Assembly (NCBI GenBank): GCA_963658575.1
Contig: CAVKQB010000035.1
Location: forward strand, 1-21,619
DNA length: 21,619 bases
Direction: 5' to 3'
Origin: W0P28-013 sp963658575
GTDB lineage: Bacteria; Bacteroidota; Bacteroidia; Bacteroidales; Paludibacteraceae
The notes beneath the pieces are model-generated. The model was not told the DNA's origin and ran no database searches. It saw nothing but the letters and a program-made list of their open reading frames with translations. Below, one piece after another: positions 1 to 7,670 of this stretch (positions are counted from its first letter, which is position 1; each line of letters begins with the position of its first letter). The position numbers and the translations under genes were made by a program.

Positions 1-59
1 TGTGAGTAAGATTTACCAACGGTGCCGCTTTTTTTGAAAAACCTAAAAAATTCAAAAAT

Positions 60-608
60 ATGAAAAACGAAAAGAAAGCAATTGACCTTGGTTTGCCGAG
101 CGGAACGCTCTGGGCAACCTGCAACGTGGGCGCAAACAGCCCCGAAGACTATGGCGACTACTACGCTTGGGGCGAAACCAAAACCAAGAGCGAGGAGTAC
201 ACGTGGCGCACGTACAAATTTAATTTAACCGACGGTCTCACTACGCTCGAAGCCGCCGACGATGCAGCCACTGCCAATTGGGGCAGCGAGTGGCGCACGC
301 CTACCGCCGACGAATGGAAAGAGTTGATAGACAACTGCACTTGGACGTCGATAACCAAAAACGGCGTGAACGGCTACGAGGTGAAAGGCAAAAACAGCAA
401 TAGCATTTTCCTGCCTGCGGCGGGCTGTCGCTTCGAAAAAGACCTGCTCAACGCTGGCTCGTACGGCGTCTATTGGTCGAGTTCGCTCGACACAGAAAAG
501 CCAAAGTATAGCAAATATGGCTGCTTCGGCGGATTTTATAAACAAGAAATCAACGTTTTTTCGAGCGGCCGAGAAATCGGGCGTTCGGTGCGCCCTGTAT
601 GTAAATAA
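60..608 (+). CDS. FSMP/DUF1566-type lectin-like protein
   Basis: The 182-residue product has the pattern of the Fibrobacter succinogenes major paralogous domain, a C-type-lectin-like fold: LPSGTLWATCNVGA near residue 13, YGDYYAWGETK near 31, WRTPTADEWKEL near 78, then YWSSS and a closing GRSVRPVCK. The domain fills the whole protein, and there is no signal peptide or membrane segment. Family members are usually secreted or surface proteins of Bacteroidota; a copy with no export signal next to phage genes fits a virion adhesin or fibre tip better. This is inference from context. The family is also a known scaffold for diversity-generating retroelement targets, but no reverse transcriptase or template repeat is in the window. 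The ATG follows an A-rich leader, and the gene is 26 bases upstream of the replication block. Domain call fairly sure, role unsure. Confidence 0.8.
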   Translation: MKNEKKAIDLGLPSGTLWATCNVGANSPEDYGDYYAWGETKTKSEEYTWRTYKFNLTDGLTTLEAADDAATANWGSEWRTPTADEWKELIDNCTWTSITKNGVNGYEVKGKNSNSIFLPAAGCRFEKDLLNAGSYGVYWSSSLDTEKPKYSKYGCFGGFYKQEINVFSSGREIGRSVRPVCK

Positions 609-634
609 TGGATAATTGATAATTAAAAAAAACT

Positions 635-940
635 ATGAAAGCAAAAGCAATTGACCTCGAAGAAAACATCGGCGCAGTGTGCGACGTGTTCGGAACAACG
701 CGCGAAGAACTGATGTCGCGCGATAGGCACCGCCGCATCGCCGATGCGCGAATGTGTTTATACCTACTGTCTGTTGAACAGGGAAACAGCACAAAATCGA
801 CGGCACACGCCATAGGTCGCACGCGCGGAAATGTACTGCTTTGCATCAAAAGCATACAAGGTGTGGCCGAAACCGATGGCGAGCTGCACAGCAAAATAGA
901 ACAAGTACGCAACATTCTAAATTCTAAAAAAAAATTATGA
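635..940 (+). CDS. DnaA domain IV-like DNA-binding protein
   Basis: This 101-residue protein resembles the C-terminal DNA-binding domain of DnaA without its AAA+ part. Residues about 14-35 (VCDVFGTTREELMSRDRHRR) match the start of domain IV, residues about 36-47 (IADARMCLYLL) match the helix usually written 'ARQIAMYL', and GRTRGNVLLCIKSI near 61-75 occupies the place of the DnaA signature helix (typically 'DHSTVLHAxxKI'). The His of the DHST signature is missing, so box preference may differ from the host's. In phages such stand-alone domains are thought to act in origin recognition or transcriptional control. It begins a tight cluster leading into the primase-helicase, and its TGA overlaps the next ATG. 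The leader at 609-634 carries a short GATAATTGATAATT element also found in the larger repeats near 6850 and 7690. Confidence 0.72.
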   Translation: MKAKAIDLEENIGAVCDVFGTTREELMSRDRHRRIADARMCLYLLSVEQGNSTKSTAHAIGRTRGNVLLCIKSIQGVAETDGELHSKIEQVRNILNSKKKL

Positions 941-1170
941 AAACAATACGCTACAATGACACAACGGTGTTGATCCTTTTCGACCGCACCACGGGCAGCG
1001 GCACACGCTTAGCCGACTACATCGAAACGCTTACGCGGGGAGCGATAGAGCCCACGGCGGTACAGTGGAACAGACAGACACAGACAGGGCACATCACCTG
1101 CCGATGCACGCCCGAACAACAGACCGAACTCGAACGTCTGCTGGCCAACTATCTATGCCCGAAAGCCTAA
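937..1170 (+). CDS. small unknown phage protein
   Basis: I do not recognise this 77-residue protein. It starts at the ATG of an ATGA overlap with the DnaA-like gene and runs 16 bases into the next gene, so the three are almost certainly translated from one message. It has a beta-rich start (TIRYNDTTVLILFD), a central stretch of polar residues, and a CRC motif followed by an amphipathic helix, TPEQQTELERLL. There is no signal peptide or membrane segment. The single close Cys pair is not enough to claim a zinc site. The operon position suggests a replication or early function, but nothing in the sequence names one. Confidence 0.6.
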   Translation: MKTIRYNDTTVLILFDRTTGSGTRLADYIETLTRGAIEPTAVQWNRQTQTGHITCRCTPEQQTELERLLANYLCPKA

Positions 1171-1424
1171 AAAAGCAACGCCCTACCAACTACGGCTGGA
1201 TTGACGAAGAACGGCGACGAATCGGCGACGAGCAATTTTGGCGAATTGTCGAAAACATGCACCGCTTACTGCAAGAGCTACCCGTTGGCGCACGCTTCGA
1301 CATTGTGCGGCGCACACGCCCCGAAAACCATAGACTCGTGCTGGCCATCTGCTGCGAATGGACAACCACCGTACAAGGCTATTACATCGACGAAAACTAC
1401 AGCGCAATAATCAGATACAAATAG
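1155..1424 (+). CDS. small unknown phage protein ahead of primase
   Basis: This is an 89-residue unknown protein. An upstream in-frame ATG at 1065 exists, but the extra 30 residues would lie wholly inside the previous gene and have a shadow-like His/Arg/Thr-rich composition, so ATG 1155 (MPESLKKQ) is preferred; it gives a 16-base overlap. Residues about 14-45 are charged and helical (WIDEERRRIGDEQFWRIV). The C-terminal half is beta-rich with CCEW and a closing YYIDENYSAIIRYK. The gene ends 12 bases before the primase-helicase, so it belongs to the replication cluster. Function unknown. Confidence 0.6.
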   Translation: MPESLKKQRPTNYGWIDEERRRIGDEQFWRIVENMHRLLQELPVGARFDIVRRTRPENHRLVLAICCEWTTTVQGYYIDENYSAIIRYK

Positions 1425-1436
1425 AGAAAAAAGGAC

Positions 1437-4400
1437 ATGACACAAGAATACATAACACACCTGAAAGAAGTCAACGATATTGTGGACGTAGTGTCAGAAC
1501 ACCTGACGCTTGTTCGCCGAGGTGCGAACCATATCGGCATTTGCCCGTTCCACACCGACACCACACCAAGCCTCACTGTGAGCCGCACACGCCAAATGTA
1601 CAAGTGCTGGGCGTGCGGTGCAGGAGGCGATGTTATCAACTTTCTGCAAGAAGCCGAAAGCCTTACCTTTGTCGAAGCGTGCCGCGTGCTGGCCAAGCGA
1701 GCGCACATCGACCCACCCACTGACATCCAGCAAACGCCTGAACAGGAAGCAGTCGCACGCCAACGCGAAACCGCACTCCACGAAGCACAGCAACAGCAAA
1801 ACGCTTTTGTGGCCGAACGGAGTGCACAGATATTCATCGACTTTTTGGCAGCCCGTGGCATAAGCGGCGAAACGGCGGCCACCTTTGGGCTTGGTTACGC
1901 ACGCAGCGGGTTCTTTGCCAACCGCATCACCTACCCATTCTACTCGCCAGCAGGGCAAATAGTAGGCTTCACAGGGCGCGCTACCGATTGGCACAAAGAA
2001 TGCAATTACCCAAAATTCAAAAACTCGGCCGAAAGTGCCATCTATCACAAAGAGGCATTGCTCTTTGGTATTCAACAAGCCAAACGCGCCATCGGCGATA
2101 GGGGAGCAGCTTACTTGGTCGAAGGGCAACACGATGTACTATCGATGTACCAATTTGGCGCACGCAACACCGTGTGCGGCAGCGGCACAGCCTTTGGCGA
2201 AAAACAAGCACGACTACTACATCGCTACACCAACACCGTGGTGCTGATGTACGACGGCGACGAAGCAGGTCGCAAGGCCACACTCAAAACTCTGCGACTA
2301 CTGCTGGCCGAAGGCTTGAGTGTGCGCATCGTATCGCTGCCCGACGGCGACGACCCCGACACTTTCGCACAGCGCATCGGGAGCAACCACGGCGACCTGC
2401 GCCAACGCCTCTGTACCATGACCAAACCGTGGATTGACTACGTCATGGCACTCTACCCGCACACCAACGATAGCGACCTGTATGCCGCCAATGTGCGTAG
2501 CGTGTGCGAAATGGTGGCGGCTGTGCCCGACCAACTGAAACGAAAAGCACTCGTCAGCACTGTGTGCGAACAGTACCACATAAGTGCCGCCGATGTGCGC
2601 AAACTGGTGAAACCTGAACCTACCACCGACACTTGGAAGGACGGGTTCTACGGACTCGACGAAGCAAAAGAACTTGTCGGTGCCGACACACATGCTGGAA
2701 CACTCACTTTCGACTATCGCTATTTTGTCGAACATATCGACATCGAACCCATCATTCTCTACAAAGGCAAACCAAAGAAATTTGCCATACAAATGTTGCG
2801 CAAAGAGTTCGCACAATTCACCGTGCGTGGTCAAGAACTCGAATTTTCCACGGCCGAAACACTACCAATGCAGGTGCTCGCCACCATGCACCGCGAGGGC
2901 ATAAAAATAAATGTCGACTGCTACGACCCCGACACCGAAAGTACACACACCAAAGCATTTGTCGATTGGTATGTCGAAGGCAACGCACGCCTCTGCGGTG
3001 CGCTCGAAAGTGCAGACCGCAGCGAATGTGTGCGCCGTGCGCTCGATGCTATAGCCTACTGCGAATCGACCATGCGCACCATGAACGCCGACCGCTACGC
3101 CAAACTGCTCGACCTGAAAATAGGCGCATACAACGAACTATTGAAGCCGATGCTCGTCGCACGCAAAGACAAAAACGAACTCGAAAAACAGCGCGGCGAC
3201 CTCGAAGCAAACCTGTTCGATTTCGACCCGTCGGAACTGCCAGCCTATATGGGCGAAAACGAAGCCATGATGAAAGTTTATCAAAACTATGGCTTCTACC
3301 CACTACTGAAAAAAGACAAAACACCATGTGCCTATATGTTCAAAAACGAAAAAGGCAACGGGCACACACGCATCAGCGACTTCTACATGACACCACTACT
3401 ACACATCTACAGCACCGACGACGCCGCCAACAAACGCGTCATTCAACTGTCGCACATACACTTTGGCGACAAATTCGTCGAATGGCCATCGAGCATTCTC
3501 GCCAACCTTGGCAAGGTGAACGAAAAACTGATAAACGCTGGCGCATACAACTACACTGGCTCGCTCAATCAATTCAAATTGATATGGCAACAGATGTCCT
3601 ACAACTTCACCAAATGCACCGAACTGAAAGTGTTTGGCCAACAACCCGAAGGCTTTTGGGCATTCACCAACGCTATCTATCACACTGTCGATGGCGTGCC
3701 ACGCATCGATTATGTTGACGAACTGGGCGTAACCACACACGAAGGTGTGAATTACTACAGCCCAGCATTCTCAAAAATCTTTCTCGACGAACGCCGCGAT
3801 GCCGACCAATACGAACAAGATCGCTATTTCGTCTACAAAGAAACGCCCGAAGCAGACCGCATCAACTTTGGTCAGTGGGCGGCCTTGATCGACGAAGTGT
3901 ATAAAATCAATAACAACGGCAAATTCGCCATTCTATTCGACATCCTCGCCTGCTTCCGCGACTTCATCTATGCCGAACGCAAATTTTTCACTACACTCTT
4001 TTTCATCGGCCCAACAGGCAGCGGCAAATCGCAAATTGCCTACTCGATGCGTGCGCTATTCATGAGTCCCGATGCGCCCGTGTTCAACCTAAACAGCGGC
4101 ACCGATGCAGCATTCTTCATGACACTCGAGCGCAACCGCAATGTGCTAGCCATAATGGAAGAATACAACGATACCAACATCTCGCCAGCAAAATTTCAAG
4201 GACTGAAATCGGCCATTCTCGACGGCGAAGGCAAAATAAAAGTGAAAGACATGGCCGCCAAAACGCTCGATAGCAGCAAGATAAACGCCATACCGCTACC
4301 GCTGGGACAAGAGGCACCACAACAAGACGACGGCTCGCTCGCCAACCGCTCAATTCTGTGCGATGTGCCATACAAACCCAAAGGCGAATTTACACCCGAC

Positions 4401-5249
4401 GAAATTGCCATATTCGACCGACTGAAAGCCTACGAACGCGCTGGGCTATCGAATGTGCTCATCGAAATACTGGCTTGCCGTACAGCCATAAAACGCTACT
4501 TCAACGACACCTTCAACGACGAACTGAAACGCATCAAAGCCGCTGTCAATGCCAACATCACCAACACCGAAGGCCTAACCCGCGTAACCAATTCGCTCAC
4601 ACTCCTTTCGACCATCTGCCGCATTGTCGAAGAACGCACACCACTGAAACTACCATTCACCTACGCCGACTTTTTCACACTCGCTTGCGACAAAATAGTG
4701 CGCCAAATGTCCACTATCAGCGTAGTGAACAAGCTATCGAACTACTTCGCCACCATCGGCTTCCTCATCACACAAGGCAGCATCAAAATCGGCCGCGAAC
4801 TGAAAGTGGTTACCCCAAAAATGGGAGAAGTAACCGTGAAATGCGCTGGCAACCAAGTAAAAACCGTGCGCCTGCCCAGCCCCGAAACCAAAGTGCTCTA
4901 CATACACTTCGAGAGCATTTACCCTCTCTACGAGCGAGTGTCTGGACGCTCCGCACTCTCGCAACAGTCGCTCCGTGCCTACTTCGAAAGCCACGCCGCA
5001 TATATCGGGCAGTGCAAAAACACCAAATTCACTTGGTTCGAAGAAACCAAAGTGCCACACACTACCACCGATGCCAACGGCAAAGAACAGACTTACGTCT
5101 CTATCATCATGGAGCGCAAACAAAACGCCAGCAGTGCCTACATGTTCAATTACAACACGCTGGTCGAACTGGCCGATGTCGATTTCGAGCGGCGCACCGA
5201 TGACGACACACCCACCGACGCACCAAACGACGAACCGATGCCATTCTGA
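1437..5249 (+). CDS. DNA primase-helicase, CHC2 zinc finger + Toprim + P-loop ATPase
   Basis: This 1270-residue protein combines primase and helicase-like parts. Residues 30-70 form a DnaG-type CHC2 zinc ribbon: CPFH with Cys36 and His39, then CWAC with Cys57 and Cys60. Residues about 130-310 match the DnaG core: YPKFKNS near 191, Toprim Glu229 in VEGQHD, the DGD triad at 273-275 in YDGDEAGRK, and LPDGDDPDTF at 301-310. A C-terminal ATPase has Walker A GPTGSGKS at 858-865 and a Walker B-like VLAIMEE at 903-909, with LANRS further on as a possible arginine-finger region. Residues about 410-840 are not assignable by eye. The protein should make primers and drive fork unwinding in one polypeptide, as phage primase-helicases do; which helicase superfamily applies is inferred (SF3/D5-like more likely than DnaB-like). 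It follows the DnaA-like gene and two small genes in one operon, with the next gene 5 bases downstream. Confidence 0.9.
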   Translation: MTQEYITHLKEVNDIVDVVSEHLTLVRRGANHIGICPFHTDTTPSLTVSRTRQMYKCWACGAGGDVINFLQEAESLTFVEACRVLAKRAHIDPPTDIQQTPEQEAVARQRETALHEAQQQQNAFVAERSAQIFIDFLAARGISGETAATFGLGYARSGFFANRITYPFYSPAGQIVGFTGRATDWHKECNYPKFKNSAESAIYHKEALLFGIQQAKRAIGDRGAAYLVEGQHDVLSMYQFGARNTVCGSGTAFGEKQARLLHRYTNTVVLMYDGDEAGRKATLKTLRLLLAEGLSVRIVSLPDGDDPDTFAQRIGSNHGDLRQRLCTMTKPWIDYVMALYPHTNDSDLYAANVRSVCEMVAAVPDQLKRKALVSTVCEQYHISAADVRKLVKPEPTTDTWKDGFYGLDEAKELVGADTHAGTLTFDYRYFVEHIDIEPIILYKGKPKKFAIQMLRKEFAQFTVRGQELEFSTAETLPMQVLATMHREGIKINVDCYDPDTESTHTKAFVDWYVEGNARLCGALESADRSECVRRALDAIAYCESTMRTMNADRYAKLLDLKIGAYNELLKPMLVARKDKNELEKQRGDLEANLFDFDPSELPAYMGENEAMMKVYQNYGFYPLLKKDKTPCAYMFKNEKGNGHTRISDFYMTPLLHIYSTDDAANKRVIQLSHIHFGDKFVEWPSSILANLGKVNEKLINAGAYNYTGSLNQFKLIWQQMSYNFTKCTELKVFGQQPEGFWAFTNAIYHTVDGVPRIDYVDELGVTTHEGVNYYSPAFSKIFLDERRDADQYEQDRYFVYKETPEADRINFGQWAALIDEVYKINNNGKFAILFDILACFRDFIYAERKFFTTLFFIGPTGSGKSQIAYSMRALFMSPDAPVFNLNSGTDAAFFMTLERNRNVLAIMEEYNDTNISPAKFQGLKSAILDGEGKIKVKDMAAKTLDSSKINAIPLPLGQEAPQQDDGSLANRSILCDVPYKPKGEFTPDEIAIFDRLKAYERAGLSNVLIEILACRTAIKRYFNDTFNDELKRIKAAVNANITNTEGLTRVTNSLTLLSTICRIVEERTPLKLPFTYADFFTLACDKIVRQMSTISVVNKLSNYFATIGFLITQGSIKIGRELKVVTPKMGEVTVKCAGNQVKTVRLPSPETKVLYIHFESIYPLYERVSGRSALSQQSLRAYFESHAAYIGQCKNTKFTWFEETKVPHTTTDANGKEQTYVSIIMERKQNASSAYMFNYNTLVELADVDFERRTDDDTPTDAPNDEPMPF

Positions 5250-5254
5250 AACCA

Positions 5255-5887
5255 ATGAAACACGCACACAAACACCCACTGAACCTGTCGTTGGCAGCCA
5301 CCATTCCGCACACACACCATGGTATGCCTATCGTACGCGCCACGCACTACACACCGCAGCGCATCGTCCCGTTCAACCGCATTTTCACCGTACGCCGCAC
5401 AGACTGTGGCGTACACTTTTTTTTGCACGACTACCAATTTGAACGCCTTTGGAACGAACCGCTGCGCTACCTGCCACGACTATCAAAATTTTGTTGTATA
5501 TTTGCCCCTGACTTCAGCCTCTATGCCGATATGCCCGAACCCGTCAAACGCTGGAACATCTACCGCAACCGACTGCTCGGCGCATGGTTGCAAGCCAACG
5601 GGCTTACAGTAATTCCGACCATATCGTGGGCGGAAGCTGCCAGTTTCGACTACTGCTTCGACGGCATCGAGCCGCACGGCACGGTCGCTATCAGCACCAT
5701 AGGAATTGGGCGCAATGCGCTGTCGACACTTTTATGGAAACGGGGCGCAGCCCAAATGATGACACTGTTGGAACCAGACACTGTCATCGTTTATGGCAAT
5801 AGTCGCATAGATTTCGATTTTGACACAGCAACAGTTGTTACATTTGAAAATGAAATAATCAACAGACTACGAAAACATGGGCGGTAG
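5255..5887 (+). CDS. DUF4417 domain protein
   Basis: The 210-residue protein carries the conserved blocks of DUF4417: HFFLHDYQFE at 54-63, PDFSLY at 85-90, NIYRNRLLGAWLQ near 101-113, VIPTISW near 119-125, CFDGIEPHG at 134-142 and VAISTIG just after. The family is common in phages and mobile elements and has no settled function that I can state. The first ATG is 5 bases after the primase stop and gives a His-rich 23-residue lead; ATG 5324 is a possible alternative that removes it. The 3' end overlaps the next gene by 11 bases. Its position directly after the primase suggests expression with the replication genes. The domain call is firm; any role is unknown. Confidence 0.8.
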   Translation: MKHAHKHPLNLSLAATIPHTHHGMPIVRATHYTPQRIVPFNRIFTVRRTDCGVHFFLHDYQFERLWNEPLRYLPRLSKFCCIFAPDFSLYADMPEPVKRWNIYRNRLLGAWLQANGLTVIPTISWAEAASFDYCFDGIEPHGTVAISTIGIGRNALSTLLWKRGAAQMMTLLEPDTVIVYGNSRIDFDFDTATVVTFENEIINRLRKHGR

Positions 5888-6269
5888 AGGCGCATTCTTA
5901 AATTCGGCAGCGGCTGGCTTCAATGGCATTGCAGAAAATCAGCGACAATACTCACCAATAGGAACTACTGGTGGTATGAAAGTTATAACACCAATCAATA
6001 CACAAATAAACAAAACACCAGTACGCTCAAACAAGGCAAATAGAATATACATCGTTGCCGACAAAAACGGAAAAGAACCATATTCTATCAGTTTCTATAA
6101 AAATCACACATTGGTAAAAACTATTGATTTCGATGGCGAACCACACGCACACCTATGGAAAACAACAAACAGCGGAATCACAATGCGCGATGGCGGACAA
6201 CACAAACGAATACCACTGACAAAAACAGACAACGAACGCATAGAAAAAGCAATCGCATTTTTCAAATAA
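5877..6269 (+). CDS. MGGRGA-type small accessory phage protein
   Basis: This 130-residue protein opens with MGGRGA followed by a loose, Asn/Thr-rich linker to about residue 50. A compact C-terminal domain then begins at RIYIVADKNG and continues with SISFYKN, LVKTIDFDG, EPHAHLW near 87-93, a second His in GGQHKRIPLT and a helical end ERIEKAIAFF. I recall small phage proteins with the same MGGRG start and a similar strand-strand-His-rich layout, but know no assigned function. The spaced His residues could be catalytic, so a small nuclease or toxin is conceivable; this is speculation. Base composition is clearly more AT-rich than the primase (about 27-38% GC in two lines counted by eye, against 57% in a primase line), which suggests separate acquisition. 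The stop is 9 bases before the next gene, so the two look like a pair. Confidence 0.68.
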   Translation: MGGRGAFLNSAAAGFNGIAENQRQYSPIGTTGGMKVITPINTQINKTPVRSNKANRIYIVADKNGKEPYSISFYKNHTLVKTIDFDGEPHAHLWKTTNSGITMRDGGQHKRIPLTKTDNERIEKAIAFFK

Positions 6270-6278
6270 ACAGGCAAA

Positions 6279-6740
6279 ATGGACAATGCAATACTCTTTT
6301 GGTGGGACAAATACACACCTGTAACACAAAACGAACTTGGCTGGGACGATAGTTTGATTGACGAAGCACAATTCGATGGCTACACCGACCTATGCGAATG
6401 GCTGTTGCTGTGTAGAAATATGGAAATCAAATTTTTATACAACGGACTTTTATACGAAATCACAACACTCAAACTGGAAAGCACACACATCGAACGCCAA
6501 GGCACAATCACCTACCGCAATATCGACAACGCCGACTATTTCGACTGCTGGCATCTTTGCCAATTCAAAATCAACCCACATTGGAACGGCAAATATCTGA
6601 AAGACAAATTCGATACCAACCAAGCCGAACGCTACATCGGCTTTGGTTCTACCGACGCAGAATTTGTCAAAAACGCACAAATAGACGGCATCGCCCTGAA
6701 ACAGGTATTGCAACACGCCTACATCGTCAATATAGGCTAA
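6279..6740 (+). CDS. unknown protein paired with the MGGRGA gene
   Basis: I do not recognise this 153-residue protein. It is acidic and aromatic-rich: an N-terminal helix region (FWWDKYTP, GWDDSLIDEAQFDG, LCEWLLLC), a central beta section (IKFLYNGLLYEITTLKL), and then DYFDCWHLCQFKINPHWNGK. There is no signal peptide or clear membrane span. The start is 9 bases after the preceding stop and it shares that gene's lower GC, so the two were probably gained together. Acidic single-domain partners directly downstream of small His-containing proteins are typical of immunity proteins, but no family match is visible and the toxin-immunity idea is inference only. A 315-base gap follows. Confidence 0.65.
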   Translation: MDNAILFWWDKYTPVTQNELGWDDSLIDEAQFDGYTDLCEWLLLCRNMEIKFLYNGLLYEITTLKLESTHIERQGTITYRNIDNADYFDCWHLCQFKINPHWNGKYLKDKFDTNQAERYIGFGSTDAEFVKNAQIDGIALKQVLQHAYIVNIG

Positions 6741-6833
6741 TTCCCATGCTCCGCCGTTTGTGTAGCACCATGACTTTGACGAAAACTCTGCCTTTGGCGG
6801 TGAGCCTGTCGAACCGCAAATTTCAGAATTTTT

Positions 6834-6937
6834 TAGTAGCAAGTAGCAAGACAATTGATAATTGATAATTGACAATGGAAGGTGAGAAGTTATAGGCTTT
6901 GTTGATACCGAAAACTTGAAACTCTTAAACTCTGAAA
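6834..6937. repeat. ~110-bp dispersed repeat, copy A
   Basis: The segment starts TAGTAGCAAGTAGCAAGACA, continues through ATTGATAATTGATAATT, GTTATAGGCTTTGTTGATACCG and ends AACTCTTAAACTCTGAAA. The same order of blocks recurs at 7668-7785 with small insertions, and fragments recur at 609-625 and 17951-18003. Similar AT-rich strings are common between genes in Bacteroidales. Together with copy B it brackets the gene at 7056-7670. Confidence 0.85.
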
Positions 6938-7018
6938 CCGCGCGAAGCGCAACCAATCAACCAATCAACCCAAAACTCCCCACTCGTTTGTGTCTTTTAT
7001 GGTAGCGCGCACACACAC

Positions 7019-7026
7019 TATCTTTG
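7019..7026 (+). promoter_or_regulatory. Bacteroidota -7 promoter box upstream of the 7056 gene
   Basis: TATCTTTG matches TAnnTTTG exactly and is 29 bases before the ATG at 7056. No good TTTG lies at the usual distance upstream; the nearest is at 6987-6990, 28 bases away, which is too far. The -33 half is therefore weak. Confidence 0.55.
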
Positions 7027-7055
7027 TCGCGTGAAAAATAAAAGCACAACCTATC

Positions 7056-7670
7056 ATGAAAAAAAATGTACTACTCCAACGCTTTCAACGCACCGAATGG
7101 ATTGACGACGGCGAAAAAAACAGCGAGTTCTACCGCATCTTTTGGGGCAACCCACTGCTTTCGATTGCCGACCTACGCAGCCTGCTCGAACAGACCAATG
7201 GTGCAATCGACGCTTTCGACGGTCCAATAACCATTGACGATGTGAAAGAACTGCACACACAGATACAGGGCGCACTCGATTCGCTGCAGCCGCCCCACGC
7301 ACAAATAAAACTCATGCGCACACTGCTGGGCGAACTGCAAGCCGCCATCGATGCCAAAGCCGAAGCCGATGCAGCCACCACCGCAGCAGCAGCCACCGAA
7401 ACAGCCGCTGCCGACACCGCTGCCGACACTACCGACAACACCACCGCTGCCGATGGCGAACAGTCGGCCGACACCGAACCCGCCGAACCCGACCCTATTG
7501 CCGACCTGATTGCAGCCATTCGTGCCGCACTCGACACACTGCAAACCGAACTCTACCCACCAACACCCGAACCTGAACCTGAACCTGACACAGAAACGGA
7601 AACAGAACAAGGGGCAGAAATAGGAACGGAACCTGAAACGGAACAAGGGGCAGAAGCAGGAACAGAATAG
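7056..7670 (+). CDS. low-complexity Ala/Thr/Glu-rich protein of unknown role
   Basis: The 204-residue protein has an ordered-looking N-terminus (residues 1-100, including EWIDDGEKNSEFYRIFWG and a helical region) and a biased C-terminus. Residues 101-145 are almost only Ala, Thr, Asp and Glu. Residues 148-169 (IADLIAAIRAALDTLQ) echo residues 67-80 (TQIQGALDSLQPP), suggesting an internal duplication. The tail is Pro-Glu repeats and then two 12-residue units ending EQGAEIGTEP and EQGAEAGTE. It has its own -7 box and sits between two repeat copies, its stop codon lying in the second. No family recognised; a virion-associated or protein-binding role is possible but unproven. Confidence 0.68.
   Translation: MKKNVLLQRFQRTEWIDDGEKNSEFYRIFWGNPLLSIADLRSLLEQTNGAIDAFDGPITIDDVKELHTQIQGALDSLQPPHAQIKLMRTLLGELQAAIDAKAEADAATTAAAATETAAADTAADTTDNTTAADGEQSADTEPAEPDPIADLIAAIRAALDTLQTELYPPTPEPEPEPDTETETEQGAEIGTEPETEQGAEAGTE
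7599..7670 (+). repeat. two tandem 36-bp units in coding sequence
   Basis: Units at 7599-7634 and 7635-7670 share GAAAC[A/G]GAACAAGGGGCAGAA and then diverge slightly; the second unit ends in the TAG stop. A shorter hexamer tandem (CCTGAA) lies just upstream at about 7570-7587. Because 36 is a multiple of three, unit gain or loss would change protein length without a frameshift. Confidence 0.8.

Larger units (their letters stand above)
6741..7055. other. non-coding gap with repeat and promoter
   Basis: This 315-base stretch has no convincing gene; the short reading frames here run through AT-rich repeat sequence. In order it holds GC-mixed sequence at 6741-6833, the first copy of the ~110-bp repeat (6834-6937), a small CAACCAATCAACCAATCAAC tandem at 6950-6969, and a perfect Bacteroidota -7 box (7019-7026) ahead of the 7056 gene. 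Confidence 0.6.

Noticed and set aside
60..608. Diversity-generating retroelement
   Set aside because: No reverse transcriptase and no second near-copy of the C-terminal coding region in the window.
2633..3718. A 361-codon reading frame inside the primase gene
   Set aside because: Arg/His/Thr-rich, no domain; a frame-shifted shadow of the clearly coding primase-helicase.
5497..5504. TATATTTG, an exact -7 box
   Set aside because: Inside the DUF4417 coding sequence with no -33 partner and no gene start close by.
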